Source: Rhizophagus irregularis
Lineage: Eukaryota > Glomeromycota > Glomeromycetes > Glomerales > Glomeraceae
DNA: 64,000 nt
Direction: 5' to 3'
NCBI RefSeq assembly: GCF_026210795.1
Contig: NC_089460.1
Location: 2,442,501-2,506,500 of the forward strand
How positions within the stretch are numbered: position 1 is the stretch's first letter; the number at the start of each line of letters is the position of its first letter. Under the pieces are notes generated by a model, which was given only the letters and a program-made list of their open reading frames with translations, was not told where the DNA came from and ran no database searches. Positions 61,642 to 64,000 of the stretch are shown here, piece by piece. The position numbers and the translations under genes were made by a program.

Positions 61642-61654
61642 CCAACTCGCACCA
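61642..61654 (-). promoter_or_regulatory. Primer binding site of the gypsy element
   Basis: The minus strand reads TGGTGCGAGTTGG, three bases after the LTR end. It starts TGG as required to pair with a tRNA 3' CCA. The donor tRNA (ending CCAACUCGCACCA) was not identified. Confidence 0.85.
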
Positions 61655-61657
61655 AAT

Positions 61658-62134
61658 TGTTATCCTGTCAACGATTAAAGCCAACTGAAAAACTTTAATG
61701 CTCTAACAGGTTAACTGGAGTTTAACTTAATAGGAGAGTCTTAAGTTGATCACAAATAATCACGTGAAATAACGTTGGATGTTCAGTTAAAGAAAATAGG
61801 TTTTTATTAAAATAATGTAAGATTTTAGATACGATGAAAAATATAGATAATCTCTTGGTTGCGAAATTAACTATCTTGAATTATACTACTGGGAATAATA
61901 CTCTTTTCGTATAACTCGAAAACTACAATACAATTCTTAACTATCTGACTCACTGACCTCCCCTTTCTTGGTAAAATCCTATCACTATTTATAATAAAAT
62001 AAAAATCAAGAATATTTGATAAAATAAATAAATTAAATATAATAAATAAATAAAATAAATAAAATAAAATAAATAAATAAGATAAAATAAATATATCAAA
62101 TAAATAAAATATAACAAATAAAATAAATAAAATT
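61658..62134 (-). repeat. 5' LTR, truncated (about 166 bp of U3 missing)
   Basis: It matches 31670-32146 with three differences (CCAACTG for CCGACTG, CCCCTTTC for CCCCCTTC, AATTAAAT for AATCAAAT), all towards A or T. The match stops inside the (AAATAAAAT)n tract. Foreign sequence starts at 62135. Confidence 0.9.
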
Positions 62135-62163
62135 ATATTGTGCTTTATAATTAACATTGTTAG

Positions 62164-62804
62164 AAAAAAAAAAGAACAACAAATGCGGCCAATTACCTAA
62201 TACAAAACAAAAATAAGTACATTTGCTGATATCCTGAAAAGGATCTAGTTCAAATTTTAAAAGATTCAGGCTACCATTCCGAAGAATGGGAGGAAACCGA
62301 TGAAGATGATGAAGATGATGAAAATAATGAAGAAGAAGTAGTTACAAAAAAAAATTTGATATATATTTATGAAAGATGGTGGAGATCTCCTGCTGTATGT
62401 ATATTTTATTATTTTTTATCAAAGTATAAACACTAATTTATAGTTTAATTTCTTTATTTAAGCTTCAACGTTTATTACATGATCATATTGATCCAACGGT
62501 AGAGTTATTAAGGAAAAAACCACCAAACTTAAAATGTAAAAGAGTTCTAGACAAAACAGAAACAGCTAGTGTGCCACCTGCCAGCGCACTAAGCTGGTGT
62601 TTGAATAGAAAAGCACTTGAAAAATTCAACCGTTTAACCAAAAATATCCTGGTTTATGATTATGATACTGATGAAAGCATTATTCAAGACAACAATGGTG
62701 CCGATGATGATGTTGATAATAATGTCGTAAATAACAAAAATAACAACAAAAGGAAAAAAAAGAAAAATAAATCTAAATCAAAAAATAAAAAATCAAAAAA
62801 ATAA
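62164..62804 (+). pseudogene. Truncated homologue of the accessory gene at 26836-28002
   Basis: Two exons (62164-62394 and 62463-62804) correspond exactly to exons 3 and 4 of that gene, with introns at the same codons. They read NAANYLIQNKNKYIC, GYHSEEWEET, then RWWRSPALQRLLHDHIDPTV and a Lys-rich end. TGA at 62227-62229 replaces the Arg codon of the intact copy. Exons 1-2 are lost at the LTR junction. Confidence 0.75.
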
Positions 62805-64000
62805 ATTTTACAATTTTTACACTTTTGCCTAAATAGGTTTATTGTAAAAAATACTAATCAGACTTTAATAAAAATCAGAATTCAAACATTTTCATTTAAT
62901 TTTTTTAAAAATTGATTGATTAAATTAAAAATATCATGGTTTGATAAAGCTATAGATTACAGTTTATTTTTTATTAATAAACAAGTTACGGTACTGATTA
63001 CTTTATTACAGTAACAATTTAATTATGGATAAGGTATTTAATAAGATATCAAAAACTGATTAATAAAATTTTCTATATTAACATACGATAAATTAGATTA
63101 ATGAGCTAAATACGATAATATTATTTTTTCAAAAAAATTAAAATGAAAATATACACAAATTTTTGTTTTTGGTATATAAGTCAAATTAAATTACTATATG
63201 CTTAAATCATAACTCATAACCCAAAGTTGAGGATTAACCGGGTACCTTGCTTTAGATTCAGCAACACTTCCCAAGTCAGATGAGGTACCACAGGTATGCT
63301 TTAAGAAACTCGCTATGATAATAAAGATAAGTATATTCGAAAATACCATTTGTGAATGAATATAGGATACGATGAATAATCTCAAATAGAAAAATAAAAA
63401 ATAAAAAAATAAAATAAAATAAAAATAAAAATATAAAAAATAAAATAAAATAAAAAAATATTTTCAATTAGACAAAGCATCCTCGTTCCTTCCTGAAATT
63501 CTCATTTGACTAAATTATTATTGTTTGTAATTTGATCCATTTGAATCCACCATAAATTACCAGACAGAGCGAACCTTTATTAGACAATTATAGCTTCATT
63601 ACCAAATGGCTGCGATGTGTTTAATGATATGGCAACCTGTTTAATTCATTTTTAAATGAGCAAACGTGGCCATAAAACTCATTAAAAAGGTAGGCTACAG
63701 AGTGCAATGCAACTTACCTAACCTAACAAGTAGGTCTAAAGGTTAGGGAATAAAATATACCCTAAACCCACGCAGTTGGTATGGAAATAAAAGTTTACAA
63801 ACGGAAGTTTCAGACTGTGCCTGACGACAAAATGGGTGAGGTGCAATCAGGACTTTTTCCTCTAATCCAGCCCGGAATTATAGAGGCAACATTGTTATCG
63901 TACAAAGCATATTGACGAAAACGTCTTTCAAAGAAATTAATCAATAAAAAGTATACTTGGGCAATAGCCGATCTTTATCGTTACCTTATAAACTCCAAAA
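62805..64000. other. Intergenic region at the right edge
   Basis: It is AT-rich with a simple (AAATAAAAT)n tract at 63385-63460. A minus-strand stretch at about 63194-63310 (SVAESKARYPVNPQLWVMSY and stop) looks protein-like and might be a terminal exon, but nothing upstream supports it. The last 400 bp are less AT-rich but no gene was recognised. Confidence 0.3.

Larger units (their letters stand above)
31670..62134 (-). mobile_element. Ty3/gypsy LTR retrotransposon with a 21.5-kb DNA transposon nested in gag
   Basis: Read on the minus strand, the order is truncated 5' LTR (62134-61658), primer binding site, gag, pol, one extra sense ORF, polypurine tract and complete 3' LTR (32312-31670). 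The order PR-RT-RNaseH-INT is that of Ty3/gypsy. Without the nested insertion the element would be about 9 kb. The 5' flank beyond the 3' LTR is the broken Tnp2 gene at 31669, but the flank at 62135 is an unrelated gene fragment. No target duplication can therefore be shown, and the 5' LTR has lost its U3 start. Confidence 0.9.

Noticed and set aside
1-64000. tRNA or rRNA genes
   Set aside because: I looked for T-loop and box B type motifs and conserved rRNA segments and found none convincing.

Overview
The window looks like nuclear DNA of a very AT-rich, transposon-laden fungus, most likely an arbuscular mycorrhizal fungus (Glomeromycotina, Rhizophagus type). This is an inference from composition, short GT-AG introns, the mix of Tnp2/Plavaka, hAT and Ty3/gypsy elements, and two fungal housekeeping genes. 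No database search was possible.

Layout. Positions 1-1959 hold the 5' part (nine exons, minus strand) of a THP3/LENG8-type SAC3-domain gene. Positions 2-14 kb are AT-rich DNA with MITEs, a ~1 kb nested palindrome, an integrase-like fragment, a decayed unknown gene and a hAT element (8532-11065) nested inside a MITE. Positions 14404-17945 hold an intact four-exon SWI3/SMARCC gene (1100 residues), the only complete host gene. From 19.5 to 31.7 kb there is a graveyard of DNA transposons: a Plavaka-like pseudogene, two Tnp2-like transposase pseudogenes, and an intact four-exon accessory gene (26836-28002) divergent from one of them.

From 31670 to 62134 there is one nested structure. A minus-strand Ty3/gypsy element has a full 3' LTR, polypurine tract, gag, pol, primer binding site and a truncated 5' LTR. 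Its pol carries a Nudix hydrolase domain between the Gag zinc knuckles and the protease, and gag and pol are joined by a textbook -1 frameshift site. Its gag is split after the 14th codon by a 21,469-bp DNA transposon (40100-61568) with CCCTATAAAA termini and a TAT target duplication. Removing that element with one TAT copy puts the gag frame back together. The giant element carries its own multi-exon Tnp2-family transposase, four other unrecognised multi-exon or single-exon genes, a minisatellite, and about 30 copies of a CpG-centred palindrome. The palindrome units lie in opposite orientation towards the two ends.

Almost every mobile gene carries in-frame TAA, TAG or TGA codons that a single C-to-T change from CAA, CAG or CGA would explain, whereas the two LTR copies differ at only three sites in about 475 bp, all transitions. 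This suggests methylation-linked deamination or mobilisation of already defective copies. The host genes are free of such lesions.
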